Positions 8,874 to 17,593 of a stretch of 64,000 nt of DNA are shown in pieces (the stretch's first letter is position 1; each line of letters begins with the position of its first letter). The stretch lies in the NCBI RefSeq assembly GCF_001420605.1, contig NZ_LJIZ01000038.1, positions 310,001-374,000 on the forward strand, written 5' to 3'. Under the pieces are notes generated by a model. It made no database searches. It was not told the DNA's origin and saw only the letters and a list, made by a program, of their open reading frames with translations. The position numbers and the translations under genes were made by a program. This stretch comes from Bacillus sp. FJAT-25509. Its GTDB lineage: Bacteria; Bacillota; Bacilli; Bacillales; Bacillaceae_G.

Positions 8874-9731
8874 TTGACTAAATCAAATACTAAACTCACT
8901 GATCGAATTCAAAGAATTATTAGAAACGCAGAATGCGAAGTTAAATCTTCAAAAAATGAGGTCTTAAGACCAGAACACTTACTATTAGCATGTTTTCAGG
9001 AAAATACTGGTACGCTTGGCGAAATTACATTGAAATGTAATATTGATTTAAACTCTTTAAGAAATTTGATTGATCAATCGGATATTGTTCCAGTTCAAAA
9101 TTTGGTGAGTGAATTTTTTAATGTATCTGTATCCAGTGAAGTATTGGCAGTAATGGTACTTGCTACTGAATATATGAAAAAATACAATCAAGTATATCTC
9201 AATGTAGGTCATTTATTAAAGGCATTAATTAATAAAAATGTAGTTGAAAACTTTCTCACAGAAGAGCAAAAACAAATTATTTTAGAACTTGGTACTACTT
9301 CTCGCGATATGATCACTCATCTTGATCATTACATATTTCCAGATACTACTAAGCAAATAAAAGTTCGAAAAATAAATAGAAATGATTATATCAATCTATT
9401 TAATTTTGTAAATCATAACTTTTCAAGTGATTGGATCCAAACAATAAAAGATGCGTTCTTACTAATTGAGCCTTCGATATTTATTGCTTTAGATAAAGAT
9501 GGAGAAATTGTCGGATTCGCTTGTTATGATGTATATAAAAATAAAAAATGTTATTTTGGACCAATGGGAGTCTCGTTAACTAAGAGGATTAACGGAATTG
9601 GATTTTCTTTACTTCATCACTGTTTAAAAGATATGAATGAAATTGGTTATGAGTATGCAATAATCGGTGGAGCGGGACCAATAGAATTTTATGAAAAAAC
9701 ATGCAATGCAGTTGTAATTCCTAGAGCATAG
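8874..9731 (+). CDS. Clp N-domain / GNAT acetyltransferase fusion
   Basis: 285 aa starting at TTG 8874 after GGGAGTAG. Residues about 1-135 resemble the double-repeat Clp N-terminal domain: EVLRPEHLLLACF in the first repeat and VYLNVGHLLKALI in the second. Residues about 160-285 look like a GNAT acetyltransferase, with FIALDKDGEIVGFACYDVY, the acetyl-CoA loop region around KRINGIGFSLLHHCL, and the terminal FYEKTCNAVVIP. No AAA ATPase module is present, so it is not a Clp chaperone. A plausible role is acetylation of a substrate bound by the Clp-N part; this is inference. Confidence 0.7.
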   Translation: MTKSNTKLTDRIQRIIRNAECEVKSSKNEVLRPEHLLLACFQENTGTLGEITLKCNIDLNSLRNLIDQSDIVPVQNLVSEFFNVSVSSEVLAVMVLATEYMKKYNQVYLNVGHLLKALINKNVVENFLTEEQKQIILELGTTSRDMITHLDHYIFPDTTKQIKVRKINRNDYINLFNFVNHNFSSDWIQTIKDAFLLIEPSIFIALDKDGEIVGFACYDVYKNKKCYFGPMGVSLTKRINGIGFSLLHHCLKDMNEIGYEYAIIGGAGPIEFYEKTCNAVVIPRA

Positions 9732-9967
9732 ATTGTGGTTTGTTATTGAACTAAAGCATTGCCATAATTGAATGAAAAGACGTTTTTTCATATCATAACG
9801 GTAATAATAGGTCTATCCATTTTAACTTTAGTTGAAGGAAAAAACAAAATATTAAGGTCATTAGCTAAAATGAATAAATTAAAGCGGTTTTCAATATTTT
9901 AGGAATATACAAAAGTTCAGATTTGAAAGGATTTCATTTGCAATTGTGCAAGACATTAGGTGTAAAG

Positions 9968-9992
9968 AAGGGCTACTATGGTAGCCCTTTTT
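9968..9992. terminator. Hairpin between convergent genes
   Basis: AAGGGCTAC (9968-9976) and GTAGCCCTT (9981-9989) form a 9-bp stem with a 4-base loop and a short T tail. It lies about 240 bases past the Clp-N/GNAT gene and 70 bases from the end of the minus-strand gene, so it may serve both. The rest of the 9732-10063 gap shows no gene. Confidence 0.6.
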
Positions 9993-10063
9993 AATGTTAA
10001 TGACGGATCAAGAAATGATATAACTGAAAAACACAGAAAACTTGACCCCTTGTAATTAGATAG

Positions 10064-10906
10064 CTAGTTAATGCTTGAAAGCAAAGGATCGATATTCACT
10101 TTCCATGGAGAAATAGGAGACGTTCTCACCAATGAAAAAGAAAGTTTCTTTCTAATCCGGCCTATATCTTTTATAAAAAGATTAACCTCAACTGGGATTT
10201 CAGTTGCAATAGAGTATGCTCTTAATTCCTTGGTTTGGGGCAAAGTCCACTGAATCGCATCAATTTTTTCTAATTTCTTAAGTTCTTTTTTCATATTTTT
10301 TTGATTACTTATGGCAATATTTTTAACCAAGCCTTTATCTCTGTTTTTAATCGTAACAAATAATACATTTAGTAGTTGGGACGGTGGAAGGTTACTCATA
10401 TATTCATTAATCCTCCCAGCAGCTTTAAGGATCATCACATGATGAGATAAGTCTGCCTTACCTGTCCGATGTGTCGTACTTCCCATAAAATGAATACAAA
10501 AATGACCACAGAAACCGTTTGGAAGCGAACCTGCACCATGTGGCATTCCGTGCATGGAGGCAGGGATTAGGTTGTCATCAGCTAAAATTAATACAGCCCT
10601 TCTTCGCCAACTCCAGTTCCCTCCGTATATTTCTTTCATTATCCTAGTATCTTCTCTTGTTAAAGGCTGCACATCTGCATGCCTACTACCAGCTCTTCTT
10701 TGTACATTAAAGCTCTTTCCACTTTCAACATCGATTACAGTGAACAAAGAGTATTTTGGGATTATTTTGTTTACAGCTTCCCAATCCTGAATTTCTATTT
10801 GAAAGCTAATTGGGGTAAGTACTGGTTCGTCTGTTATAGCGTAAGTAAAATCTGTAAAGCTAATTAATGAAAGGGACAGGATTACAATAAATAAAACTTT
10901 TTTCAC
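10064..10906 (-). CDS. Secreted protein with an L,D-transpeptidase-like core
   Basis: 280 aa, GTG start at 10906. A signal peptide (basic MKK, hydrophobic to about residue 23) is followed by a domain with FTVIDVESGKSFNVQRRAGS and, near residues 115-140, ASMHGMPHGAG then GHFCIHFMGSTTH. The order His-Gly, then Cys-Ile-His, recalls the catalytic HG...S-x-GC-[IV]-R arrangement of YkuD transpeptidases, though Arg is replaced. It may act on the cell wall. No peptidoglycan-binding repeat is present, and C-terminal residues 180-280 are not recognised. A GGAG lies 13 bases before the start, a long spacing. Confidence 0.5.
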   Translation of the reverse strand: MKKVLFIVILSLSLISFTDFTYAITDEPVLTPISFQIEIQDWEAVNKIIPKYSLFTVIDVESGKSFNVQRRAGSRHADVQPLTREDTRIMKEIYGGNWSWRRRAVLILADDNLIPASMHGMPHGAGSLPNGFCGHFCIHFMGSTTHRTGKADLSHHVMILKAAGRINEYMSNLPPSQLLNVLFVTIKNRDKGLVKNIAISNQKNMKKELKKLEKIDAIQWTLPQTKELRAYSIATEIPVEVNLFIKDIGRIRKKLSFSLVRTSPISPWKVNIDPLLSSIN

Positions 10907-11078
10907 AACTATAAGTCAACTCCGATGTTTAGAATACATCTATTTTGTGTTATTTTTTAGAAAAAATTGCTATTAAAAATTTGGAAATATAAGGCATCCT
11001 TCTTAAAAAGGAAAATGAGATTAGTCTTTTGGGGCTTTACTCATACTTAACTAAATAATATATTAATAAATCTTATAA

Positions 11079-11160
11079 AACTAACAACTGCTGAGCTGCA
11101 CAACTTGACGACTGTTTAGTGGAATTTTTTTGAACAAAATAGCGGGGAAGTTGAAAAAAC
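11079..11160 (+). repeat. Degenerate copy of the dispersed intergenic module
   Basis: AACTAACAACTGCTGAG, then a hairpin-like ACTGTTTAGTGGAATTTTTTT, then CGGGGAAGTTGAAAAAAC follow each other in the order and spacing of the better copies at 25184, 25736 and 30493. It lies in the 427-base gap between the minus-strand secreted protein gene and the hydrolase/TetR operon. Confidence 0.45.
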
Positions 11161-11256
11161 AAACATATTTGGATTAATAAATAAATAGTTTAAGGTAGAT
11201 ATGGTGATTAAATGAAAAATGGAAGTTTTCTAATTTTTTTATATGTTTTAGTAGAA

Positions 11257-11285
11257 TTGACAGAGCAAGATGCATAATATATTAT
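11257..11285 (+). promoter_or_regulatory. SigA promoter of the hydrolase/TetR operon
   Basis: A perfect -35 TTGACA (11257-11262), a 17-base spacer and -10 TATTAT (11280-11285). The TetR-type operator starts on the last base of the -10 box, so bound repressor would block transcription. Confidence 0.8.
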
Positions 11286-11303
11286 GAGTGAGTAACTCAC
11301 TCA
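11285..11303. promoter_or_regulatory. TetR-type operator, perfect palindrome
   Basis: TGAGTGAGT, a central A, then ACTCACTCA: a 19-bp perfect inverted repeat directly behind the -10 box. Its size and symmetry are usual for TetR-family repressors, and a TetR gene is the second gene of the operon, so autoregulation is likely. Confidence 0.8.
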
Positions 11304-11333
11304 CTATTTGACATTAGAAAGGAAAGACTCTAA

Positions 11334-12362
11334 ATGACAAAATCCAATATTTTACCTGATATCTTTTTTCGTAAATTTAATCAAAGGAAAAATGAAAAGA
11401 AGTTAGAAATTAATTCTGAATATATGATTAATGAAGAAAAGTATGTAACGATTGGGGGGATTGATCAATGGATTACAATCCGAGGAGAAGATAGAAGAAA
11501 CCCTGTTCTTTTATTGGTTCATGGTGGCCCTGCCTCAACTTATACTGTTTTTAGTTCTTTAATATGTTCTTGGGAAAAGCATTTTACGATTGTTCAATGG
11601 GATCAGCGTGGTGCAGGAAAAACTTTTAAAAGGAATGGTAAAGAAGGCTGTGGTAAAATTACATTAAACCAGTTGGTAGAAGATGGAATTGATTTATGTA
11701 GTCTAATTTGTAATGAACTTGAAAAAGATAAAATTATTTTGGTTGGAAGTTCCGTCGGTAGTCTTATAGCCACATTATTAATAAAGGAAAGGCCAAATCT
11801 CTTTTATGCGTATGTAGGAACTGATCAAAACTGTTTTGATTATGAAAATATCACATACCAATTGGAGATTGATGCTTTGACTGATGCAGGGAATACGAGG
11901 GGACTAAAGTTTTTAAAAGATTTAGGACCAGATCAATCAAAATGGACACAAAAAGAGTTTGATAAAAGAAATCAGATATTAGTAAAATCTACAAAAAATG
12001 TTCCTAATATGGTAATGGACCTTATATTGCCTTCTATGCTTTCATCACCACAACATAATGTAAGCGATCTATTCGATATATTTAAAGGGATGAAATTTTC
12101 GGGAAATCAATTGTTTAATGAACTGATAAACTTTAATTATGGCCGGCTAGGAACGGTATTTTCAATTCCTTTCTTTATTTTTCAAGGAGACCATGATATT
12201 ATTACGCCTACCGAAAATGCAAAACGGTTTTTGCAAGAAATCGAAGCACCTTTAAAAGAGTTTATTTATATAAATAACGCCGGACACTTAGCTTGCTTTG
12301 CAAGACCTGAGCAGTTTTTACAAGAATTAATAAATAGAGTAAGGCCATTAGCAATTAATTAA
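11334..12362 (+). CDS. Alpha/beta hydrolase, proline-iminopeptidase-like
   Basis: 342 aa. The oxyanion segment LLVHGGPAS and VQWDQRGAGKT are typical of the proline iminopeptidase branch. The nucleophile is in VGSSVGS near residue 143, the acid in FQGDHDIITP near residue 290 and the His in NNAGHLACFARPEQFL near residue 320, so the catalytic triad is complete. Start ATG after AAAGGAAAG. It is the first gene of an operon controlled by the palindromic operator, with a TetR gene 41 bases downstream. The substrate, possibly a small ester or amide that also induces the repressor, is unknown. Confidence 0.85.
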   Translation: MTKSNILPDIFFRKFNQRKNEKKLEINSEYMINEEKYVTIGGIDQWITIRGEDRRNPVLLLVHGGPASTYTVFSSLICSWEKHFTIVQWDQRGAGKTFKRNGKEGCGKITLNQLVEDGIDLCSLICNELEKDKIILVGSSVGSLIATLLIKERPNLFYAYVGTDQNCFDYENITYQLEIDALTDAGNTRGLKFLKDLGPDQSKWTQKEFDKRNQILVKSTKNVPNMVMDLILPSMLSSPQHNVSDLFDIFKGMKFSGNQLFNELINFNYGRLGTVFSIPFFIFQGDHDIITPTENAKRFLQEIEAPLKEFIYINNAGHLACFARPEQFLQELINRVRPLAIN

Positions 12363-12403
12363 AAAAATAAATAAGTAAGAATGTATAAATTGGAGTGAGT
12401 AAG

Positions 12404-12982
12404 TTGTTACCAAAAGATCATAATCAACAAACTGATAGAAAGGTGCTTATAAAACAATCTGCCTTGAAAATATTCGCATTGAATGGTTATAAAAATACGA
12501 AAACAAGTGTAATTGCAACTGAGGCAAAAGTTAGTGAAGGTTTAATATTCCGTCACTTTCAATCAAAGGCAGAACTGTTTTTTCAAATTATCGAAGGTTT
12601 AATGCTTGAGTCTGAAAGAGAGCTAAGTTCATTGCAATTTTTTCAAGGAACTCCATACCAACTACTAAAATTATTAACTGAAAAAATGTTAGACGAAAAC
12701 CATAAATATGCATTTATGATTGTCCAACAAGCGAGGAAAAAAACAGAAGTACCAGAAAAAGTGACTGAATTATTATCTAAATATTCGCCTGATTATTTAA
12801 TTGATTTACTAGTACCAATATTTATAAAAGGTCAAGAAAGTGGTGAATTTTTAAAAGAAGATCCACGAAAAATATTAGTATGGTATATCAATGTGATAAA
12901 TAGCTTAACCATTCAAGATCTTGTGGATGATAAATTTGGCTTACCTACTTCTGATTTTTTGATGAAAATGTTAAGGGCTTAA
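12404..12982 (+). CDS. TetR family transcriptional regulator
   Basis: 192 aa. The N-terminal helix-turn-helix is clear: ALKIFALNGYKNTKTSVIA followed by KVSEGLIFRHFQSKAELF. The C-terminal ligand-binding half is not assignable. I prefer TTG at 12404, with TTGGAG eight bases upstream, to the in-frame GTG at 12395, which overlaps that ribosome binding site. It probably represses its own operon through the 19-bp palindrome at 11285-11303 and responds to a substrate or product of the hydrolase. Confidence 0.88.
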   Translation: MLPKDHNQQTDRKVLIKQSALKIFALNGYKNTKTSVIATEAKVSEGLIFRHFQSKAELFFQIIEGLMLESERELSSLQFFQGTPYQLLKLLTEKMLDENHKYAFMIVQQARKKTEVPEKVTELLSKYSPDYLIDLLVPIFIKGQESGEFLKEDPRKILVWYINVINSLTIQDLVDDKFGLPTSDFLMKMLRA

Positions 12983-13027
12983 AAGGTACGCTGATTGAAA
13001 TAAAAATTCTTAGTAATAAAAGTCCTT

Positions 13028-13060
13028 AAGGGTTGTCTAGTTAGACAGCCTTTTATTTTC
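13028..13060 (+). terminator. Terminator of the hydrolase/TetR operon
   Basis: GGTTGTCTA (13031-13039) pairs with TAGACAGCC (13042-13050) with a 2-base loop, extended by AAG/TTT and followed by a TTTTATTTT tail. Confidence 0.8.
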
Positions 13061-13139
13061 CATAATTAAAATAAATATGGATATTTAAGACATTTTATTC
13101 AAAAAATACTCTTATGCCAAACCTATGTAAGAGGAATCT

Positions 13140-14360
13140 ATGAAAAAAATATTAAAATTCATCTTTAAAACTTTAGTTCTTCTATTTTCACTTTTAGTAA
13201 TTTTATTTGCTTTAAATGAGATTGAAATGGAAAAAGCTCAAAAAAAGAATGTTTTTGCTGAAAAGCCAATAACTTATCCAATTGGACATAGTGATTTGTC
13301 GATTTATATGAACGGAAAGAAATTAAATAACCAATTATTTAATGATATTAGGAATGCAAAAAAGGAAGTCCATATCTACTTTTTTTCAGTTTCTAATGAT
13401 CGTGTATCTCATGAATTTTTAGATGTCTTAAAAAAGAAGAGTGATGAAGGAATTCCAGTTTATTATGCAGTTGATCGTCTTGGTGGAATTTTATTAGAGC
13501 GAAAAGAAAGAAAATCTTTAATCGATCATGGAGTACATTTTACATATTTTAATAAACCGCAATTATCTTATTTTTTTGCATCGTTAAACAACAGAAATCA
13601 TCGTCGAATGACGATTATTGATGGAGAAATTGGCTATATTGGTGGGTTCAATATAGGTAAAAAGTATATAGATGAAAAAAAAGGATTAAAACCTTGGGAA
13701 GATGTTCAACTTAGGTTAGTAGGTAGCGGTGTTGAAGGCTTAGAAAAACAATTTGTACATGATTGGAGAAAAAATTCAGACCAAAAAATTACACAGATGG
13801 CCATCAGTAAAAAAAATGGGAAAAGCCAGCATCAATTTGTTTCTTATACTAAAATAGGGATTGAGCAAGAATATAGTAAATTGTTTAAACAAGCAAAACA
13901 TTCGATTACAATTTATTCTCCTTATTTTATACCGAATAATAAAGTAATATGGGATTCATTATTAGATGCAGCAAATAGAGGAATTGAAGTAAAAGTATTA
14001 TATTCTCATAAGTCAGATGCACTTTTAGTACAACAAGCAGCATTTCCATATATAAAGCAAGCTTGGAAAAATAACATAAAAGTTTATGGGTTTAAAAAAG
14101 GTATTTTTCACGGTAAAGTAATTAAAATTGATGATAAAGTTCTAATGATTGGCACAACCAATTTTGATTCCAGGTCATTTCATTTAACGGATGAATTGAA
14201 TTGTTATATATATGATCAACAGTTTATCAAACAGGTAGAACCAGAATTAGCCAATGTATTCAATCAATCATTTGAAATTACGCCTACTTATATTAAAAAT
14301 TTACCTTTTAAAGAACGAATAAAAGAAAAAATTGCTAAAGTATTTGAATTTTATTTATAG
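13140..14360 (+). CDS. Cardiolipin-synthase-like phospholipase D protein
   Basis: 406 aa. One N-terminal membrane helix (about residues 5-25) is followed by two phospholipase D halves with HKD motifs: HRRMTIIDGEIGYIGGFN near residue 158 and HGKVIKIDDKVLMIGTTNFD near residue 325. The length and single helix match the YwjE-type minor cardiolipin synthases of Bacillus rather than the longer ClsA with two helices. It would join two phosphatidylglycerols at the membrane. ATG start with AGAGG 5 bases upstream. Single-gene unit. Confidence 0.8.
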   Translation: MKKILKFIFKTLVLLFSLLVILFALNEIEMEKAQKKNVFAEKPITYPIGHSDLSIYMNGKKLNNQLFNDIRNAKKEVHIYFFSVSNDRVSHEFLDVLKKKSDEGIPVYYAVDRLGGILLERKERKSLIDHGVHFTYFNKPQLSYFFASLNNRNHRRMTIIDGEIGYIGGFNIGKKYIDEKKGLKPWEDVQLRLVGSGVEGLEKQFVHDWRKNSDQKITQMAISKKNGKSQHQFVSYTKIGIEQEYSKLFKQAKHSITIYSPYFIPNNKVIWDSLLDAANRGIEVKVLYSHKSDALLVQQAAFPYIKQAWKNNIKVYGFKKGIFHGKVIKIDDKVLMIGTTNFDSRSFHLTDELNCYIYDQQFIKQVEPELANVFNQSFEITPTYIKNLPFKERIKEKIAKVFEFYL

Positions 14361-14416
14361 GGCAAACAACTAGTTGTACTGTATTTTAATTTAAGGAATA
14401 CAATGAAAAAATAATG

Positions 14417-14456
14417 AAAGATTAACCAAGAAAATTGGTTAATCTTTTTTTATTTT
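14417..14456 (+). terminator. Terminator after the phospholipase D gene
   Basis: A 13-bp perfect stem (AAAGATTAACCAA at 14417-14429 with TTGGTTAATCTTT at 14435-14447), loop GAAAA, then a T-rich tail. Confidence 0.9.
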
Positions 14457-14477
14457 CAAATATTTATAAAAATACAA

Positions 14478-14514
14478 TTGATTTTATATTTATTCATAAT
14501 TATAATGAAGAATA
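14478..14514 (+). promoter_or_regulatory. arg promoter with a possible ArgR/AhrC-like operator
   Basis: -35 TTGATT (14478-14483), 17-base spacer, -10 TATAAT (14501-14506). The inverted pair TTCAT (14493-14497) and ATGAA (14505-14509) spans the -10 box; its half-sites resemble those of arginine boxes but in outward rather than inward order. The promoter is convincing; the operator assignment is inference. Confidence 0.5.
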
Positions 14515-14539
14515 TAATTTTATAAAAGGGGATATAAAA

Positions 14540-15571
14540 ATGAAAATCGGTATTATAGGGGCAACCGGATATGGTGGTCTGGAACTTGTAAGATTCCTAT
14601 CAATGCATCCGGAAATAAGCGGTATGAATTTTTATTCAACATCAAATTATAAGGAAGATTTGTCTACTTATTATCCACATTTAGCTAATCGTTCTAGTGG
14701 GCCAATAAAAAAGTGGAATAAAAATAAATCTGTTTCCGAAAATGATATTTTGTTTTTTGCTACACCACATGGAGTTAGCAGTGAGTTAATGGAAGAAATC
14801 GATTTTTCGAAAACAAAATTGATTGATCTATCAGGGGATTTTCGATTAAACAAAGAAGAAACATATCAAAAATGGTATAAACATACGCATCCTTGTTTTT
14901 CAAAAACAAACGAATTTACATACGGACTATCTGAACTTAATCGAGAAGCGATCAAACAATCTAACCAAATAGCTAATCCAGGATGTTATCCAACAGCAAC
15001 GCTACTTGGAGTCGCACCATTATTAAAGGCAGGAATTGTAGGGAAAAATTCAATAATAGTAGATGCTAAATCTGGAATTTCTGGAGCTGGAAAAACAGCA
15101 AATGAAACGACTCAATTTATGAATCGAAATGAAAATTTATCAGCCTATAAAATTACTGAACATCAACATATACCTGAAATTGAACAATTTATTGAATCAA
15201 TTGATTCAAAACAGGATTTCATAACTTTTACACCACATTTAGTTCCAATGACAAGAGGAATTTTGTCAACAATTTATGTTACTTCAACACGTGAAATTAG
15301 TAACGATGAATTAAAAGAAATCTATAATCAAAGTTATGAAGATTCCTATTTTGTGAGAGTAAGAGATAGTGTACCTTGTACAAAAGATGTTTATGGTTCA
15401 AATTTTTGTGATTTATACGCAACTTACGACGATCGTACAAATCGAATCACAATCGTTTCTGTCATTGATAACCTTGTTAAGGGAGCGGCAGGTCAGGCGA
15501 TTCAAAATATGAATTTAATGTTAGGTTTACCAGATGAAACAGGTTTACAATTTACACCAATATTTCCATAA
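14540..15571 (+). CDS. argC: N-acetyl-gamma-glutamyl-phosphate reductase
   Basis: 344 aa. NADPH-dependent reduction of N-acetylglutamyl phosphate to the semialdehyde, the third step from glutamate to ornithine. The N-terminal KIGIIGATGYGGLELVRFL is the nucleotide-binding start, and the active-site Cys is in NPGCYPTATLLG near residue 147. HQHIPEIEQFI and FTPHLVPMTRGI are also family-typical. I chose ATG at 14540, preceded by AAAAGGGG. First gene of the argCJBD operon; the gap to argJ is 13 bases. Confidence 0.95.
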   Translation: MKIGIIGATGYGGLELVRFLSMHPEISGMNFYSTSNYKEDLSTYYPHLANRSSGPIKKWNKNKSVSENDILFFATPHGVSSELMEEIDFSKTKLIDLSGDFRLNKEETYQKWYKHTHPCFSKTNEFTYGLSELNREAIKQSNQIANPGCYPTATLLGVAPLLKAGIVGKNSIIVDAKSGISGAGKTANETTQFMNRNENLSAYKITEHQHIPEIEQFIESIDSKQDFITFTPHLVPMTRGILSTIYVTSTREISNDELKEIYNQSYEDSYFVRVRDSVPCTKDVYGSNFCDLYATYDDRTNRITIVSVIDNLVKGAAGQAIQNMNLMLGLPDETGLQFTPIFP

Positions 15572-15584
15572 GGAGAGATAAAAG

Positions 15585-16808
15585 TTGATAACAAAAGAAA
15601 AGAATATAAAAAAAATAAATGGAACAATTACATCACCAAATGGTTTTTATGCAAGTGGAGTTCATGCTGGACTACGTTATAAACGTAAAGATTTAGGATT
15701 AATTTATTCCGAGAAGCCAGCATCAGTTGCGGCAGTTTATACATTAAATTTATTTCCAGCTGCACCAATTGCAATTACAAAAAAGAGTATTTCATATAGT
15801 AATAAGCTTCAAGCAGTTTTAGTAAATAGTGGTTGTGCAAATGCATGTACAGGTAAAAAAGGAGAAGATGATGCCTATTTAATGAGATCATGGTGTGCTG
15901 AGCACCTTAATCTGCCAGAACACTTAGTCGCAATCGCATCAACGGGCGTAATCGGTGAATATTTAAAAATGGATCGATTAAAAGGTGGAATTGACAAGTT
16001 AACTCTCGGGAATAAGTTAGAAGATGGAGAAGATTTTGGCCATGCAATATTAACGACAGATACAGTTATAAAAACTACTTGTTATGAAGTATTGATCGAT
16101 GGAAAGCTTGTAACGATTGCTGGGTCTGCTAAAGGTTCTGGAATGATTCATCCAAATATGGCAACTATGCTTGGTTTTGTGACAACTGATGCGACGATCA
16201 GTTCTTGTCAGTTACAAACTTTATTAAAAGAAGTGACAGATAAGACATTTAACCAAATTACAGTTGATGGAGATACTTCAACAAATGATATGGTTTTAGT
16301 TATGGCAAATGGAGCTGTTGAACATGAGGAATTAACTGAAAGTCATCCAGATTGGGCTAACTTTGTAGCCGCATTTCAATTAGTTTGTGAAGACTTGGCT
16401 AAAAAGATTGCTAGAGATGGTGAAGGGGCAACTAAGTTAATTGAAGTAAATGTAAATGGAGCTTCAAGCCAAAAAAATGCAAATCAAATTGCTAAATCAA
16501 TCGTTGGATCAAATTTAGTAAAAACAGCTGTTTATGGTGAAGACGCTAACTGGGGGAGAATTATTGGTGCCATTGGATATAGTGGGGTCGAAGGTAATTT
16601 TAATCAAATCGACATCGCCATTAATGGTGTAACAGTTCTATTTGGTAGTAAACCAGTTGAGTTTAATGAAGAAGAGGCTAAAGTTGCTTTGAAAAATGAG
16701 ATTATTTATATTGATGTCCATTTACACGAAGGAGATGAAATTGGTACTGCTTGGGGCTGCGATTTAACTTATGATTATGTGAAAATAAATGCAAGCTATC
16801 GCACATAA
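15585..16808 (+). CDS. argJ: Bifunctional ornithine acetyltransferase / N-acetylglutamate synthase
   Basis: 407 aa. Transfers acetyl from N-acetylornithine to glutamate, and may also use acetyl-CoA, which makes the acetyl cycle self-renewing. VNSGCANACTGKKGEDDA lies near residue 85; the self-cleavage site is in HPNMATMLGFVTTDA, where Thr becomes the N-terminal nucleophile of the second chain. The C-terminal GEDANWGRIIGAIGYSG is conserved. TTG start at 15585 after AGGAGAG. Second gene of the arg operon. Confidence 0.95.
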   Translation: MITKEKNIKKINGTITSPNGFYASGVHAGLRYKRKDLGLIYSEKPASVAAVYTLNLFPAAPIAITKKSISYSNKLQAVLVNSGCANACTGKKGEDDAYLMRSWCAEHLNLPEHLVAIASTGVIGEYLKMDRLKGGIDKLTLGNKLEDGEDFGHAILTTDTVIKTTCYEVLIDGKLVTIAGSAKGSGMIHPNMATMLGFVTTDATISSCQLQTLLKEVTDKTFNQITVDGDTSTNDMVLVMANGAVEHEELTESHPDWANFVAAFQLVCEDLAKKIARDGEGATKLIEVNVNGASSQKNANQIAKSIVGSNLVKTAVYGEDANWGRIIGAIGYSGVEGNFNQIDIAINGVTVLFGSKPVEFNEEEAKVALKNEIIYIDVHLHEGDEIGTAWGCDLTYDYVKINASYRT

Positions 16809-16822
16809 GGGGGAATTAAACA

Positions 16823-17593
16823 TTGGAAACAGTAGTCATTAAACTTGGTGGTAGTTTAATCCATAACTTATCAAATACATTCTTTGAAAATATAAACCAA
16901 TTAAAAATGAGCGGTAAAAAGGTCATCCTTGTTCATGGAGGGGGACCACTTATAAATAACTTATTAGTAAAGTTTTCAATTCCAGTAGAAATGGAAGATG
17001 GCATTCGTAAGACTTCATCTGAAGTTCTAGAAATTGTAGAATATGTACTAAATGGAAAAATCAATAAAGATTTAACGATTATTTGTAATCAATATAATAT
17101 TAAAGCGATTGGTCTATCAGGATGTGACAATCTATTACTTGAAGCTTCACTTTTTAATAAGGGAAAATTAGGTTGGGTTGGAGAAATTGAGGATGTAAAT
17201 ACGAATCTATTAGATTTACTACTTAACAATGATTATGTACCAGTACTTTCACCTGTCGGGGTGGATAAAATAGGCCAAAAATATAATATTAATGCAGACG
17301 AAGCGGCAAAAAGTATCGCCAAGGCAATGAATGCGGAATTACTCTGCTTTATAACAAACACAAATGGTGTTTTAGATTTTGAACATAAATTAATTGAAAA
17401 GATTACACCTAGTGAAGTTAACAAATTAATTGATGAAAAAACAATTTATGGTGGCATGATTCCTAAAGTTACAAGTGCCTTAAATGCATTAAATGTTGTA
17501 AATTCAGTGGCTATTGTAGGTGAGAATTTCTTAAATGAAAATGGAACGATTAACGGGACAGTATTTTCAAAAGGAGTTGTGTTAAGTGAGTAA
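16823..17593 (+). CDS. argB: Acetylglutamate kinase
   Basis: 256 aa. Phosphorylates N-acetylglutamate, the second step of ornithine synthesis. VIKLGGSLI at the N-terminus and VILVHGGGPLINNLL near residue 35 are the glycine-rich ATP and substrate loops of the amino acid kinase family; NINADEAAKSIAKAM near residue 155 is typical of ArgB. TTG start at 16823 after AAGGGGGAA. Its last codons overlap the start of argD by 8 bases, which suggests coupled translation. Confidence 0.95.
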   Translation: METVVIKLGGSLIHNLSNTFFENINQLKMSGKKVILVHGGGPLINNLLVKFSIPVEMEDGIRKTSSEVLEIVEYVLNGKINKDLTIICNQYNIKAIGLSGCDNLLLEASLFNKGKLGWVGEIEDVNTNLLDLLLNNDYVPVLSPVGVDKIGQKYNINADEAAKSIAKAMNAELLCFITNTNGVLDFEHKLIEKITPSEVNKLIDEKTIYGGMIPKVTSALNALNVVNSVAIVGENFLNENGTINGTVFSKGVVLSE

